64,000 nucleotides of DNA from Strigamia acuminata (GCA_949358305.1 OX442316.1:2852001-2916000), one strand, 5' to 3'. Positions 46,544-56,639 are shown, counted from the first letter of the stretch. Notes: generated by a model from the letters alone, not told the origin. Translations and numbers: made by a program.

Positions 46544-47561
46544 ATGAAGCTCATCCTGTGTGTTGCTGTTCTCTGCATTTGCCCACGTTACTCTGTAACT
46601 GAATTCAGCAAAATGGCAGTCGAGCCGGAAGACGGTACAGTAAAGCCCCATGAGAAGGAGGTTCACTTTACGCTCTACAGTAGAACATCGATTATTGAAA
46701 CCCAGTTATCCAAACGATCCGTTATCGATTTTTAATCGGTGTTTATTGGTTTTTTAAAGCTTTTTACAAATTTTTTTATGCTGTTTACCGACTTTTATCC
46801 ATTTCTGAGCGATTTTAAGTGCTTTTTAACGTTTATCCATTTCTGATCGGTTTAAAATGCTTGTTAGCAATTTTTGATTTTCATGTGAATAAAAACCAAA
46901 TGTTCGATTATGCAAAAAATCGACTTTACGTCTCCCAATGTTACTCGAAATGCTTAAGGCTGATTTTAATACCAATACTTCCTACGTCACTGTTTCAACA
47001 ATCTTTGAATTTCTGTAATTCTGTAATTTGCCTGCAACACTTTAAAATGAACACCCTGGATATAAATCATATAAAAAAAAATTTGGAAACATTCAAATTG
47101 TGGAGGATTAAATATTAGGGAGAAATTTATTTGTCAAAATTAATTTAAACTTACTAATTTGATGATTTTGCAAAATTTCAGGCAAATGTGTTGCAGATAA
47201 TGGGAATTTGTACGCGCCTGGTGAATCGTGGTACGACAATGAAAAATGCGAAAGGCTTGCCTGTTATGATCCAAAAGAGGCAGATGGAAAGCTTTGGATA
47301 ACCATTGACGGGTAGATAATTCATTTAAAACAATTAACTTAATAAAACTAAATTATTTCTCTATTTTTTAAAAGATGTATTTCAAAGAGATTAAATCCTG
47401 AATTTGAAGACAAATGCCGTTTTATACGCTTTGATGGACAATTCCCACAATGCTGCCCGTACACCGTTGAGTGTTGTGACCGTCAGGCCACCTGGGTGAC
47501 CTGCGGCACTGCCACACACCACCATACGGCCCCAAAGGTCAACCCCTCTGTAGGTGATTGA
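46544..47561 (+). CDS. SVWC-domain protein 9 with transposon-derived tail
   Basis: Exons 46544-46634, 47182-47311 and 47375-47561. Signal peptide MKLILCVAVLCICPRY; exon 1 is one codon shorter than in its neighbours. Exon 2 (GKCVADNGNLYAPGESW) and exon 3 keep all eight cysteines up to CCPYTVEC. There the normal two-aspartate ending and stop are missing. The frame runs into TGTGACCGTCAGGCCACC, an LTR-like sequence, adding 28 residues including two extra cysteines and a histidine run before a stop at 47561. Total length is 135 residues. Whether this extended product is made, or the copy is dying, cannot be told from sequence. Glycine is replaced by tyrosine in the exon 2 motif CGDP (CYDP). Confidence 0.75.
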
Positions 47562-47800
47562 CCTAGCCCGGGGAGGAGGGAGTGGAGTGGTGTGGTGAGG
47601 AGGGAGTGGAGTGAGAGAGGAGAGTTGAGTTGAGTCAAGGTAAGTAGAATAATAGAAGGTAAGACCAATAGGGGGTGCGCGTCGAAAAACCAGTTTCGCC
47701 ATTATGCGCGCATGATGTCATATTGTGGCCCAAGAAAGGCGCGAACAGAACAAGGCTACGTAGCGGCAAAACAATTGGTGCACTAGTGTAAGTTTTGAGT
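47475..47800. mobile_element. LTR-like insertion at the end of SVWC gene 9
   Basis: Begins TGTGACCGTCAGGCC, resembling the start TGTGACCAGCGTCAC at 23352, and carries GGAGGAGGGAGTGGAG direct repeats. The right boundary is not clear. It replaces the native stop and 3' UTR of gene 9. Confidence 0.45.
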
Positions 47801-47825
47801 GTTTTAATTAATAATGAATGTATTT

Positions 47826-48080
47826 ATAACAACTAATAGTCTGATTAATTATAATCAGATATCTTGGGATCATTTGATGCAGTAGATTAGAAGTTTTGAG
47901 GAACATTAATCACATTTGGTAAGTAAACAAAAAATGTAAACAAAAAATGACCAAATAAATTTGAAGTTTGTACTTATAACAACTAATAGTCTGATTAATT
48001 CTTATCAGAAATCCTGGGATCATTTGATGTATTAATTTCGAAGTTTTGAGTAACATCAATCACATTTGGTAAGTAAACAA
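47826..48080. repeat. tandem duplication of about 140 bp
   Basis: TTATAACAACTAATAGTCTG and CACATTTGGTAAGTAAACAA occur twice, at about 47826-47930 and 47969-48080, upstream of the SAP-domain gene. Confidence 0.85.
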
Positions 48081-48364
48081 AGCAACTTATGAACAAAAAA
48101 TAAAAACTTTTATGATAAGAATCTCTAAAAATTGGAATTTTATCGCAAAAATCAGTAAAAAATTGGTTGAAAATTGGTAAGAATGTTGAAAATTGGTTTT
48201 GTTAAAAATATGCACTCAAATTTCAAAAAATTAAATTAAATTAAATTTGAAGTATCATTTGCCCGTAAGTTAATTAGTGTGTAAATCATTTATTCCTAAT
48301 TTTTAATAATTTATTTTATTTCACAGTATTCCATGGAAAATGCGTCAATCACTGCTACAACGTA

Positions 48365-48824
48365 ATGGCAACTTTACGTGACCAACTAGAAGGGAAATAT
48401 CCAAATATACACAAGCAAGCCATCAAAATATACGTCAGAACCCGAACTTTCATTCGAATTCGCCACATAAACACCACTCTTCAAAAAATGCAACGTGAAA
48501 AGAGAGCCGAAAGAAAAAGAAAACAGTTTGCAAATTCCCAAGTTAACAGCAGTCAACCAATACAACATCAGATGATAGAAGTCACAAACACTGAACCAAC
48601 AGCAGCAATCCAAGGAGATATGTCACTTCAAACTCTTCAAAGTCTTAAAGTAATCACACATTGTAATTAGCATTGATTGTAATATGTTTATCAATATATT
48701 TTTTCTCTTCTTATAGGTTATGGAACTAAAACGGGAGTTGAAAGCTCGCCACCTACCTACATCTGGTAAAAAAGCTGAATTACAGCAAAGACTGACATCA
48801 GCTGTATTAAGTGGAAATATTTAA
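48365..48824 (+). CDS. SAP-domain protein, 3' exons (possibly transposon-derived)
   Basis: Two exons, 48365-48649 and 48717-48824, joined in phase 0 (LK|VMELKREL), give at least 130 residues from the first ATG used here. The last 35 residues match a SAP DNA-binding motif (LKVMELKRELKARHLPTSG, then GKKAELQQRL). The upstream part is basic (REKRAERKRKQF) and includes a segment YVRTRTFIRIRHIN of the sort seen near the carboxy-terminus of some cut-and-paste transposases. The frame is open upstream through KCVNHCYNV to an acceptor at about 48326, so more exons may exist 5'. I did not find them before 47800. It is either a low-copy host gene or the end of a DNA transposon sitting in the SVWC cluster. 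Family assignment is uncertain. Confidence 0.6.
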
Positions 48825-48899
48825 TTTTCTTGAAATTAAAAACATGCATTTATTATAATATATTTATTATTATTTCTTTACTTATTTAATTATTAAATA

Positions 48900-49990
48900 T
48901 TATTTCTAATTCTAACTATTAATTTTGCGGTGATCTCGCTTCGCAGCTTCGTCTCGGATTTTGCGCCATTCCTTCAATCGTTTCGAATCGGGAAATGAAA
49001 TAAAATGTCGGAAATGAGTATTTGAAAAAAAAAATGATTTGTAATCGATGTACCTGGATACAAGTAGCTAATTCTAAACTGAGATATATATCTATTATTT
49101 ATGGTTTTATCTACATGAATTTTGGGCCGCTAAGCTGTCATTACTTCTGACCCAAATTCTCAACATATTAGTTTTTTTTCTTCTTATTAAATAGATAAAT
49201 AAATAAATAAATAAACAAATAAATATATGTACCGTAAATGCTCCAACAGAACACCCAGCAATAGAAAACAGATTTCCTTCGCAATTTACATATTGAATTC
49301 AATCGGTACGGTCAATTTAAAAATTAATTTTAGTGTTCTTGATCAATTTAGACATTTATTTTAGTGTTCTTTATCAATTTACACATTTCTTTTACTGTTC
49401 TTGATCAATTTACACATTTATTTTACTGTTCTTGATCAATTTAGATATTTATTTTAGACGTTCTGATCAATTTACACATTGAATTTAGTCGTTTCAGTCA
49501 ATTTAGGCCCGCATTGTAAAGGATACCGCGTTCAATTAGCTTCCCGTGCTCAATGAGAGCCTTTGCGGTATTAAAAATATAAATCTCTTTCCTTCAGTTT
49601 GCAAATTGAGGATAAAACTTACATTGGACGGCGTAACTCGCCTTGGTTATTGAAAAAAAGCAATAAAAAATCAATAAAACAAAAAAAAAATCATTAAAAC
49701 ATCAAAAAAGTCCAAAAAACATCAATAAATGTCAATTAAACATCAAAAAACTCAATAAAACTAAATTCGAATGTTTTTTGTGTTGCTGTTGTATGCTGTT
49801 GTATGGCGTGCACGGTCTGGCGGGCCACAATATGACGTTTTAGCCAACTCGCTCTGTGATTGGCTAATTGCGAATTGATATACCCCTGGAGTTGAGTGTT
49901 GGACACGGCCTGAGAAGGACGTGTCTGCAACAGCTCCCAGAGAGGAGAAGTAGTCATCGAGAGGGACGAGAAGTGTCCCAGGTTGAACCC
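48900..49990. other. AT-rich spacer with TTTAGTGTTCTTGATCAATT repeats
   Basis: About five units of ATTTATTTTAGTGTTCTTGA plus TCAATTTACAC lie at 49320-49500. No gene is supported. Confidence 0.6.
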
Positions 49991-50138
49991 CACACTCCTC
50001 ACCATTCACCACGTTGATCCTCAGTGCTATGGTGGAGTCCGTAGTGCAGCCTCCATGAGCGGATACGCGGGTCGCAGGTAAGCGCGACATGAATGTTAAG
50101 TCGAACCGACCACGTCACACATTGGACTTCTGCCCAGT

Positions 50139-50338
50139 GTGTGACGGGTCGGTTGCCGGTGCGGCGCGCCTTCGTGGCGCCCCTGCAACGGGTAACGGGA
50201 TTCCCCATACCCCTAGACAACGACAATAAAGGCCAACCAACCAATATTGTGGGAATCTTGTTATTATTACGTGAAGTATGCGTCCCTACCCAGTGTTATT
50301 AGTCCCCTAGTTACATTGGCGAGACCATACCAGTCACA
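50139..50338. mobile_element. LTR-like segment related to 23498-23701
   Basis: TGTGTGACGGGTCGGTTGCC, AATAAAGGCCAACCAACCAA and GAGACCATACCAGTCACA match the earlier copy. Confidence 0.55.
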
Positions 50339-50345
50339 GTGTTAT

Positions 50346-51010
50346 GATGATTATGGGTTACCATACTACCCCTTTTAATAGCCCGGGCGTTTAATGTTTA
50401 TTTCCCCCCCCCCAACGGCGCTAATTTAAAACCGGGCCTTTATACGAACCCGGCGATTAACCAGAAAAAAAGTCTAAAATCAATAAAAAATAATAATACC
50501 GGTAATAATTTATCTGAAAAATTAACGTTTTTTGAAATTAATGAATGTTTCTTTTTGATTGGAGCCATAACGTTGGTTTACCAAAGAAAATGGAGCAACT
50601 GAACAATATCTGACCGACCAACCAACCGAACGTCGGAGGCACGTTATCTGGACCTTACATTTACCCGGCGCCAATTCAAAACCCGGTGCTACGCCTCAAT
50701 AGAGTTTGTTGTTCGCGGCTGTTGTGGGTTGTACACATGGTGATTGCACCAGACTTCGGATGGGAATAATGGTGGATTGCGAATGCCAGTTTAATGCCTT
50801 CTGCCTAGGACATAATTATTTTTCCATTAAAGGAGCAGGGTACTAACTTCTGGTTCAAACTGAGGTTTAAGCAAATGTCATTTGATGGCAAAAAAGACAA
50901 TGCTGGCAGCTGACGAACGAGTGTGTTAAACTCTTTGTTCTTGGCGTAATGTTCCGTTTGGTGGTAAACAGAAACATTCTGGATCCGCACGCAGTGTCAA
51001 CATATACATG
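50346..51010 (-). mobile_element. MULE remnant copy 1, internally deleted
   Basis: Begins with MULE-like terminus GGTTACCATACTACCCC, then TAGCCCGGGCGTTTAATG, and matches 52952-53540 over about 580 bp. On the minus strand at about 50860-50950 it encodes YAKNKEFNTLVRQLPALS, a Mutator-like transposase fragment. It then jumps to sequence equivalent to about 54075, so the catalytic core is deleted. The first bases (ATGATGATTA) look like the end of an SVWC exon 3. Confidence 0.7.
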
Positions 51011-51268
51011 AAGCGCGCTCCTGCTCCGGAAAATCAACTCCAGTGTTGTTTTTGTTTTTGCAGGTTGTTGTGATGGTTTTTAGCTGTTTATGCTGTCCAC
51101 TCGTTTTATAAAAACAGTAAAACAAGAAACTTTAAACAGACATATTGCACTTTTCACCTTTCAATTAATGTCAAAATTTTCATACAACAGATTACAGAAA
51201 CTGTTGACATTTTTCCTACATTGATATCCGCCGAGGCGCCGGGCCGATCGACATTTGATTGAAAACCA

Positions 51269-51276
51269 CATAAAAG
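51269..51276 (+). promoter_or_regulatory. TATA-like box of SVWC gene 10
   Basis: CATAAAAG plus CAATTGTGAAT. The upstream element is interrupted: ATCCGCCGAGGCGCCGGGCC precedes GATCGACATTTGA, a 12-bp GC-rich insertion or local duplication inside the conserved module. Confidence 0.65.
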
Positions 51277-51324
51277 CAATTGTGAATAACATTGAATCAC
51301 CACTTCAGAATCCAAATTGAAAAC

Positions 51325-52983
51325 ATGAAGTTCATCCAGTGCATTGCTGTTCTCTGCATTTGCCCATTGTACTCTGTCACTGAATTTATCGGCACAATGA
51401 CAGTCGAGCCGGAAGACGGTACAGTAAGCCCCATGGGAACGAGGTTCACTTTACGCTTTTCATGTGCTGTACAGTTTGTATAAAAACCAAATGTTCGATT
51501 ATGCAAAAAATCGACTTTATGTCTCCCAATGTAACTCGAAATGCTTAAGGCTGATTTTACCACCAATACTTCCTACGTAACTGTTTCAACAATCTTTGAA
51601 ATTCTGTAATTCTGTAATTTGCCTGCAACACTTTAAAATAAACACCCTGGATATAAATCATAGAAAAAAAATTTAGGAAACATTCAAATTGTGGAGGATT
51701 AAATATTAGAGAGAAATTTATTTTTTTTAATTAATTTAAAGGTCAAGTGCACTGAGTGGGATTTTTACATTTTCTGAAAGCCTGTACTAAAAAACCAATA
51801 ATCATCATAAAAAAATTTAAATTGTTGCTGTAATTATTTTATAATAATAATCCAAAAACGTAAGAATCAAACAGCAATGCGTGATGGGAGTATGACTTAA
51901 ACTCTATTCCAAAAAGTAATTGAAATACTCCCATTGGTTGGTTGGTGCTCTAGTTCAGTTGTGTATTGAATATGATGCTGTTTTCAGATTCCAGTAGACT
52001 TGTGCGAAGATTTTCAATGCATTTATACTGGTGTTATAAATCTCCCAACCAATGGGAGTATTTCAATTACTTTTTGGAATAGAGTTTAGTCAGTTCTAAA
52101 GTTCATTTGACCTGGATCCAGTTCTTGGATCCAAGATGTCCGACCTCAATCAATCCATTGTTCTTCAATGACGGGATTGATTTTAAATTCTTAAAAATAT
52201 AATTTTGTCCTAGTTGCTATCAATGCTAAATAAAATAAACATTTTTGAACAATCTTGAATCATTTAAAAAATTACGAATCGAATTTTGAATCGACAGTCA
52301 GTCTGCACGTGTGCATGACTGTCTGATTCGAACTGATGACGCAGGGCAAGACGTCTGCGACCATCATGCATTGCTTTTTGTTAACTACGTTTTTGGATTG
52401 TTATTATAAAATAATTACTAAAACAATTTAATTTTTTACCCGATGATTATTAGTTTTTTAATATGGGCGTTCAGAAAATGTAAAAATCCCACTCACTAGG
52501 TGCATTCAAAAAGTCTAAAACGTATGCAAAACTCGTTTCGTGTTTGCACGTGACGTCATTCCCATTGAATAACATTCCCATGTTATGCAATGGGAATGCA
52601 CCTAGTGCACTTGACCTTTAAACTTACTAATTTGATGATTTTGTAAAATTCCAGGTAAATGTGTTGCAGATAATGGGGATTTGTTCGCGCCTGGTGAATC
52701 GTGGTTTGACGATGAAAGATGCGAAAGACACGACTGCGGTGATCCAAAAGCGGAAGATGGAAAGTTTGTGATAACCATTGACGGGTAGATATTTCATTTA
52801 AAACAATTTACATAATAAAACTAAATTATTTCTCCATTTTTTAAAAGATGTATTTCAGTGAGCTTAAATCCTGAAGTTGAAACCGAATGCCGTTTGGTTA
52901 GCGATGATGGACGATACCCAAAATGCTGCCCATACATCGTTGAGTGTTTGGATGATTATGGGTTACCGTACCGCCCCGTTTAA
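51325..52983 (+). CDS. SVWC-domain protein 10, stop codon overwritten by MULE end
   Basis: Exons 51325-51418, 52655-52784 and 52848-52983 encode 119 residues. Signal peptide MKFIQCIAVLCICPLY. Exon 2 has GKCVADNGDLFAPGESW, and all eight cysteines are present, ending CCPYIVEC. The family ending is two aspartates then TAA. Here the frame reads LDD then TAT GGG, continuing eight residues (YGLPYRPV) into the terminus of a MULE-type element before stopping. The change is small and may be tolerated. Intron 1 contains an 878-bp TTAA-flanked fold-back element. Confidence 0.82.
51740..52617. mobile_element. TTAA-flanked fold-back element, 878 bp
   Basis: Termini AGGTCAAGTGCACT and AGTGCACTTGACCT are perfect inverted repeats with TTAA on both sides (51736-51739 and 52618-52621). 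Inner arms (CCAAAAAGTAATTGAAATAC and GTATTTCAATTACTTTTTGG) also pair. No coding frame. Confidence 0.88.
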
Positions 52984-54257
52984 TAGCCCGGGCGTTTAAT
53001 GTTTTTTTAGGCCGCCCCCCCTCCCCGGCGCTAATTTGAAACGGCGATTAACCAGAAAAAAATCTAAAATAAATAAAAAATAAAAATACCGGTAATAATT
53101 TATCTGGAAAATTAATGTTTTTTGAAATCAATGAATGTTTCTTTTTGATTGGAGCCATAGCGTTGGTTTACCAAAGAAAATGAAGCAATTGAACAATATC
53201 TGACAGACCAACCAACCGAACGTCGAGGCACGTTATCTGGACCTTACATTTACCCGGCGCCAATTTGAAACCCGGTGCTACGCCTCAACAGAGTTTGTTG
53301 TTCGCGGCTGTTGTGGGTTGTACACATGGTGATTGCTCCAGACTTCGGGTGGGAATAATGGTGGATTGCAAATGCCAGTTTGATGCCTTCTGCCTAGGAC
53401 ATTATTATTTTCCCTCCAAAGGAGCAAGGTATTAGCTTCTGGTCATTTGATGTCATTGATGTCAAATGATGGCAAAAACAACAATGTTGGCAGCTGACAA
53501 ACGAGTGTGTTGAACTGTTTGTTCTTGGCGTACTTGACTTTCAGTCCTGATTCCACTACTCGCTTGTATGTATACTGACTGCGTCAAGTGGAAGTAACAT
53601 CCGTGCAGGGCTGGACTGGGAACAAATTTATGGCCGGGAAATCTGAGTGTCCGGGCCACAATTAATGAAGTCGGGAACGGCCACAGCGGGCTGCGACAGG
53701 CCACAGCGGCCACAGGCCACCGGGAAACTCCCGGTAGCCCGCCGGGCCAGTCCAGCACTCCATCCGTGTACTTAGACATTGGGGAACACCTGCTTTGCTG
53801 CAGTCATTGCTCCAATGTCAAAGTCACTGATGAAAAAAGTCGGATCTAGTACAATAAACAGTAACTCCCTAACGAGACTCTTCATCTTCTCAAACATCAC
53901 TGTGTATGCTGCTTTGCTTTTGTGCTCTATCAGCCAGAACACAACCAGAAAAGTTCATTTTGTATCATCCTGCACACCCACCTGGCAGTGAAGTGTGTAC
54001 AACCGCTTAATTAAGCATGGAACTGTGCGAAAAGTCCCATCTCCAAGCATACTCTCAGCTCTTGTTAGGTGCTTGATGTTCCATTTGGTGGTAAACAGAA
54101 ACATTCTGGATCCGCACACAGTTTGGAACATATACATAAAGCGCTCTCCTATGAGGGTGTTCCAGAAAGATTCAAGAGACCTAACATCCAACTCGCTCAA
54201 TGCTAACGGATCCTTTGCCATCCCCAGTCTCCTGGCACGTAGCACAGCTTGAGCCAT
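52952..54257 (-). pseudogene. Mutator-like (MULE) transposase pseudogene
   Basis: Minus-strand fragments run from about 54257 to 53450. Motif order fits a MULE transposase: MLGDGTFRTVP (first catalytic aspartate in DGTF), LYTLHCQVG, then after a stop or frame change FEKMKSLVRELL, FISDFDIGAMTAAKQVFPNV (second aspartate region), then GCYFHLTQSVY and a P-rich LPALxFLPS-like end. A hAT MITE (53606-53760) interrupts it, and several frame breaks are present, so it is dead. The left edge carries the terminus shared with MITEs at 16207 and 25352. Nonautonomous relatives may therefore have been mobilised by a functional relative elsewhere. Confidence 0.8.
53606..53760. mobile_element. hAT-type MITE inside the MULE pseudogene
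   Basis: CAGGGCTGGACTGG and CCAGTCCAGCACTC are inverted. CATCCGTG is duplicated exactly at 53598-53605 and 53761-53768. Confidence 0.92.
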
Positions 54258-54586
54258 TGCACGACGCTATGAAAGTTCCTCGCGGACAGTTGCATCATCA
54301 CCTGCTAGTGTGGATCGATGACTTGTAAAGGCTTTGCGTCACTTTGGACTGTCTTCAAGCCCTCAGTCACCCGTAAAACAGCACGGCGAGTTGGATCCGG
54401 CTGATGTGTGTAGCCCGAGGGAGCAATCCTGATTTTCAGAAGCAGGATATTCAAATTAAGTCATTCGACCACCACATAGGTGTTTCCACTGCTCGCACTT
54501 CCAGTATATGCGAGTACATTTCTTTCTCAACAAGTGTTTAAAGGTCAAACCCCTGTTCTGGATTCTTAACTCACTTCCAATTGATA

Positions 54587-54608
54587 TTAGGTTAGGTTAG
54601 GTTAGGTT
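54587..54608 (+). repeat. short TTAGG telomere-type tract in a promoter
   Basis: Four tandem TTAGG units followed by TTAA, placed in the distal promoter module of SVWC copy 11, where paralogues have TTAGAAAATCAAATTAAATG. Confidence 0.85.
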
Positions 54609-54714
54609 AAATGCACTTAACCTATAAATTAGTGGCAAAATTTCACTTCCGTCACATTTTCCTACCACAGATTACGGTATCTGTTGACATTTTCCATACG
54701 TTGATTGAAAACCA

Positions 54715-54722
54715 TATAAAAA
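54715..54722 (+). promoter_or_regulatory. TATA box of SVWC copy 11
   Basis: TATAAAAA plus CAATTTCATC. The usual ATCCGCCGATCGACAT segment just upstream is deleted. Confidence 0.6.
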
Positions 54723-54758
54723 CAATTTCATCACCACTTCAAAATCCAAATCGACAAC

Positions 54759-55398
54759 ATGAAGCTCATCCTGTGTGCTGCTGTTCTCTGCATTTTCCAG
54801 TGTTACTCTGTGACTGGATATACCGGCATAATGCACGTCGAGCCGAAAGACGGTATAGTAAGCTTTCTGTAATTTGCCGAGAACATTTTAAAATGAACAC
54901 CCTGGATATAAATCATTTAAAAAAATTAAGAAACATTCAAATTTTGGAGGATTAAATATTACTCCGTGTTTTTTTTTAAATTAATTTAAACTCACAAATT
55001 TGATACGGATTTTTAAAATTTCAGGCAAATGTGTTTTACCAAATGGGGATTTGATCGCGCCTGGTGAATCGTCGTTTGACAATGAAAACTGCAAAAAATT
55101 CGGCTGCAGTGATCCAGAGGCGTCCGATGGGAAGTTTGTGTTATTCATTAGCGGGTAGATAATTCATTTAAAACAATTTACGTAATAAAACTACATATTT
55201 TCATTTTTTGAAAGTTGTGGATCAATGGGCTTAACCTAACCTAACTAGCAAGCAAACAGATGATAAATTAAAAATTTTAAAGCAGAATTATGATTTTCAA
55301 GTTATTGAATCATTAGTCACTCCTGGTGCATTGTTGTAGCCGAAATCGGGTATGTTTTGCCGATATGCTGCCCATACAACATTCAGTGTGATGATTAA
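54759..55398 (+). pseudogene. SVWC copy 11, exon 3 interrupted by MITE
   Basis: Exon 1 (54759-54852, MKLILCAAVLCIFQ) and exon 2 (55025-55154, GKCVLPNGDLIAPGESS) are intact. Exon 3 starts at 55215 as CGSMGL, then at about 55235 breaks into foreign DNA (CCTAACCTAACTAGCAAGCA to GCCGAAATCGGGTATGTTTT), ending about 55365. The sequence resumes as CCPYNIQCDD and a stop at 55398. The insert is the right part of the hairpin MITE family at 37795-38022 plus its flank, and about 55 bases of exon 3, including cysteine 5, are lost. An in-frame stop occurs within eight codons of the exon start. Confidence 0.88.
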
Positions 55399-55844
55399 AC
55401 AGCAGATCATCCGTTTTATAAATGTCTAGTTATTAATATTTAGTTAATAGTTAGTTTTGGCTTATTTTGCAGTTTTTGTTGATGGTTTTGGACTGTTTTT
55501 GCTGTCCATTCGGTTTATAGAAGCAGCAAAACAGTAAAAACAAAAACTTTAAACTCACTATTGCAAAATGTTCACACCAGACCTCAGCAACTTTTTAAAA
55601 GCCAACCCCCTGTCCTGAATTTTAATCCCACTTCTAATTGGAATTTAAAAAAAAATCAAATTAGATGCACTTTTCCCCTTTACATTGCTAGCAAAATATC
55701 ACTTATCACGTTTTCCTCCAAGAGATTACACTAACTGCTGACATTTTTCATACATTAATATCCGCTGATCGACATTTGACTAAAGCCATACAAAAGCAAT
55801 TATAAATATCCTTATGTGACCACTTCAAAATCCAGATAGGCAAC

Positions 55845-55904
55845 ATCAAACTCATCCTGTGTGCTTCTGCTCTCTGCTTACTCCATTGTAACTCAGTGAC
55901 TTAA
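55845..55904 (+). pseudogene. SVWC copy 12, dead exon 1
   Basis: Recognisable signal-peptide exon in which the start ATG has become ATC and a TAA stop follows after 19 codons. Its promoter resembles that of copy 5 (ATCCGCTGATCGACATTTGA), with TATA changed to CATACAAAAGC. Confidence 0.8.
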
Positions 55905-56096
55905 TACTAGCATTGCGTGCAACAGCGGTACACCGTACCCACGGTATTATTTTTACGACGCAACACCGCGGTATCCACCAAAATACTGCAAAACGATACA
56001 CCGCACCATACCTCAATAACCGCTAGGCTTGTGCGGTAAATTTGTACCACAAGTGTGGTACATTATGCACAAAATACCGCACTGAATGCCATATAC
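55905..56096. repeat. CGCAATACCGCATTAATACC-type repeat
   Basis: Short words ACCGCA, GCGGTA and TACCGCACT recur and continue right of the solo LTR (56365-56410), so the LTR landed inside this tract. Confidence 0.6.
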
Positions 56097-56364
56097 TGTT
56101 GGAATAAATCTGGAGTCAAGTCTTTGAAATGGTTAAACAGCAAGTGAGTTTTATTCTTTGAGTTACAGCTTTTAAGTGAAATGAAATAAGGTCAAGAAGT
56201 TCAAAGCACTGCAACGTGATTGGTTCCTCCAATACCCAGAAATAGTCGCCATACCCCCATGTCCATTGTTTCGAGTGGAAGTCCGGGTCATCAAATTATA
56301 ATCCCCAATTAACCAACTTTAGCCAGGCACATTGGCGCCTCCGTAAGCCTCAAGAACCCCAACA
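56097..56364. mobile_element. solo LTR with 5-bp target duplication
   Basis: A 268-bp element starting TGTTGGAATAAATCTGG and ending AAGAACCCCAACA, with inverted tips TGTTGG and CCAACA. TATAC is duplicated exactly at 56092-56096 and 56365-56369. No internal retroviral genes remain. Confidence 0.9.
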
Positions 56365-56639
56365 TATACCACAATACCGCAATACCGCATTAATACTGCA
56401 ATACCGCATCGAACAAAAGATGGAAATCAAACTTGAAATCTAACAAAACTGTAAAAATCAAATTTGAAATTGAACAAGAGGAAGGCGGGGTCATGTAAAA
56501 TGTATTTTTTTAGTGTAAAAATAAGGGAAAATAGTGTACAAATAAATGGAACCCAAACTAAAAACAATTTAGGCACCAGTCCCTTTTTCTCGGGCGCCTA
56601 TACATTTCTATTTAATTTTAAATTTTTGAAAATTCAGGC

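Noticed and set aside
49736-50244. Minus-strand frames of 80-110 codons
   Set aside because: They overlap LTR-like sequence and each other in different frames, with no recognisable gag or pol motif.
54587-54608. A chromosome end
   Set aside because: Only four TTAGG units, with genes continuing on both sides.
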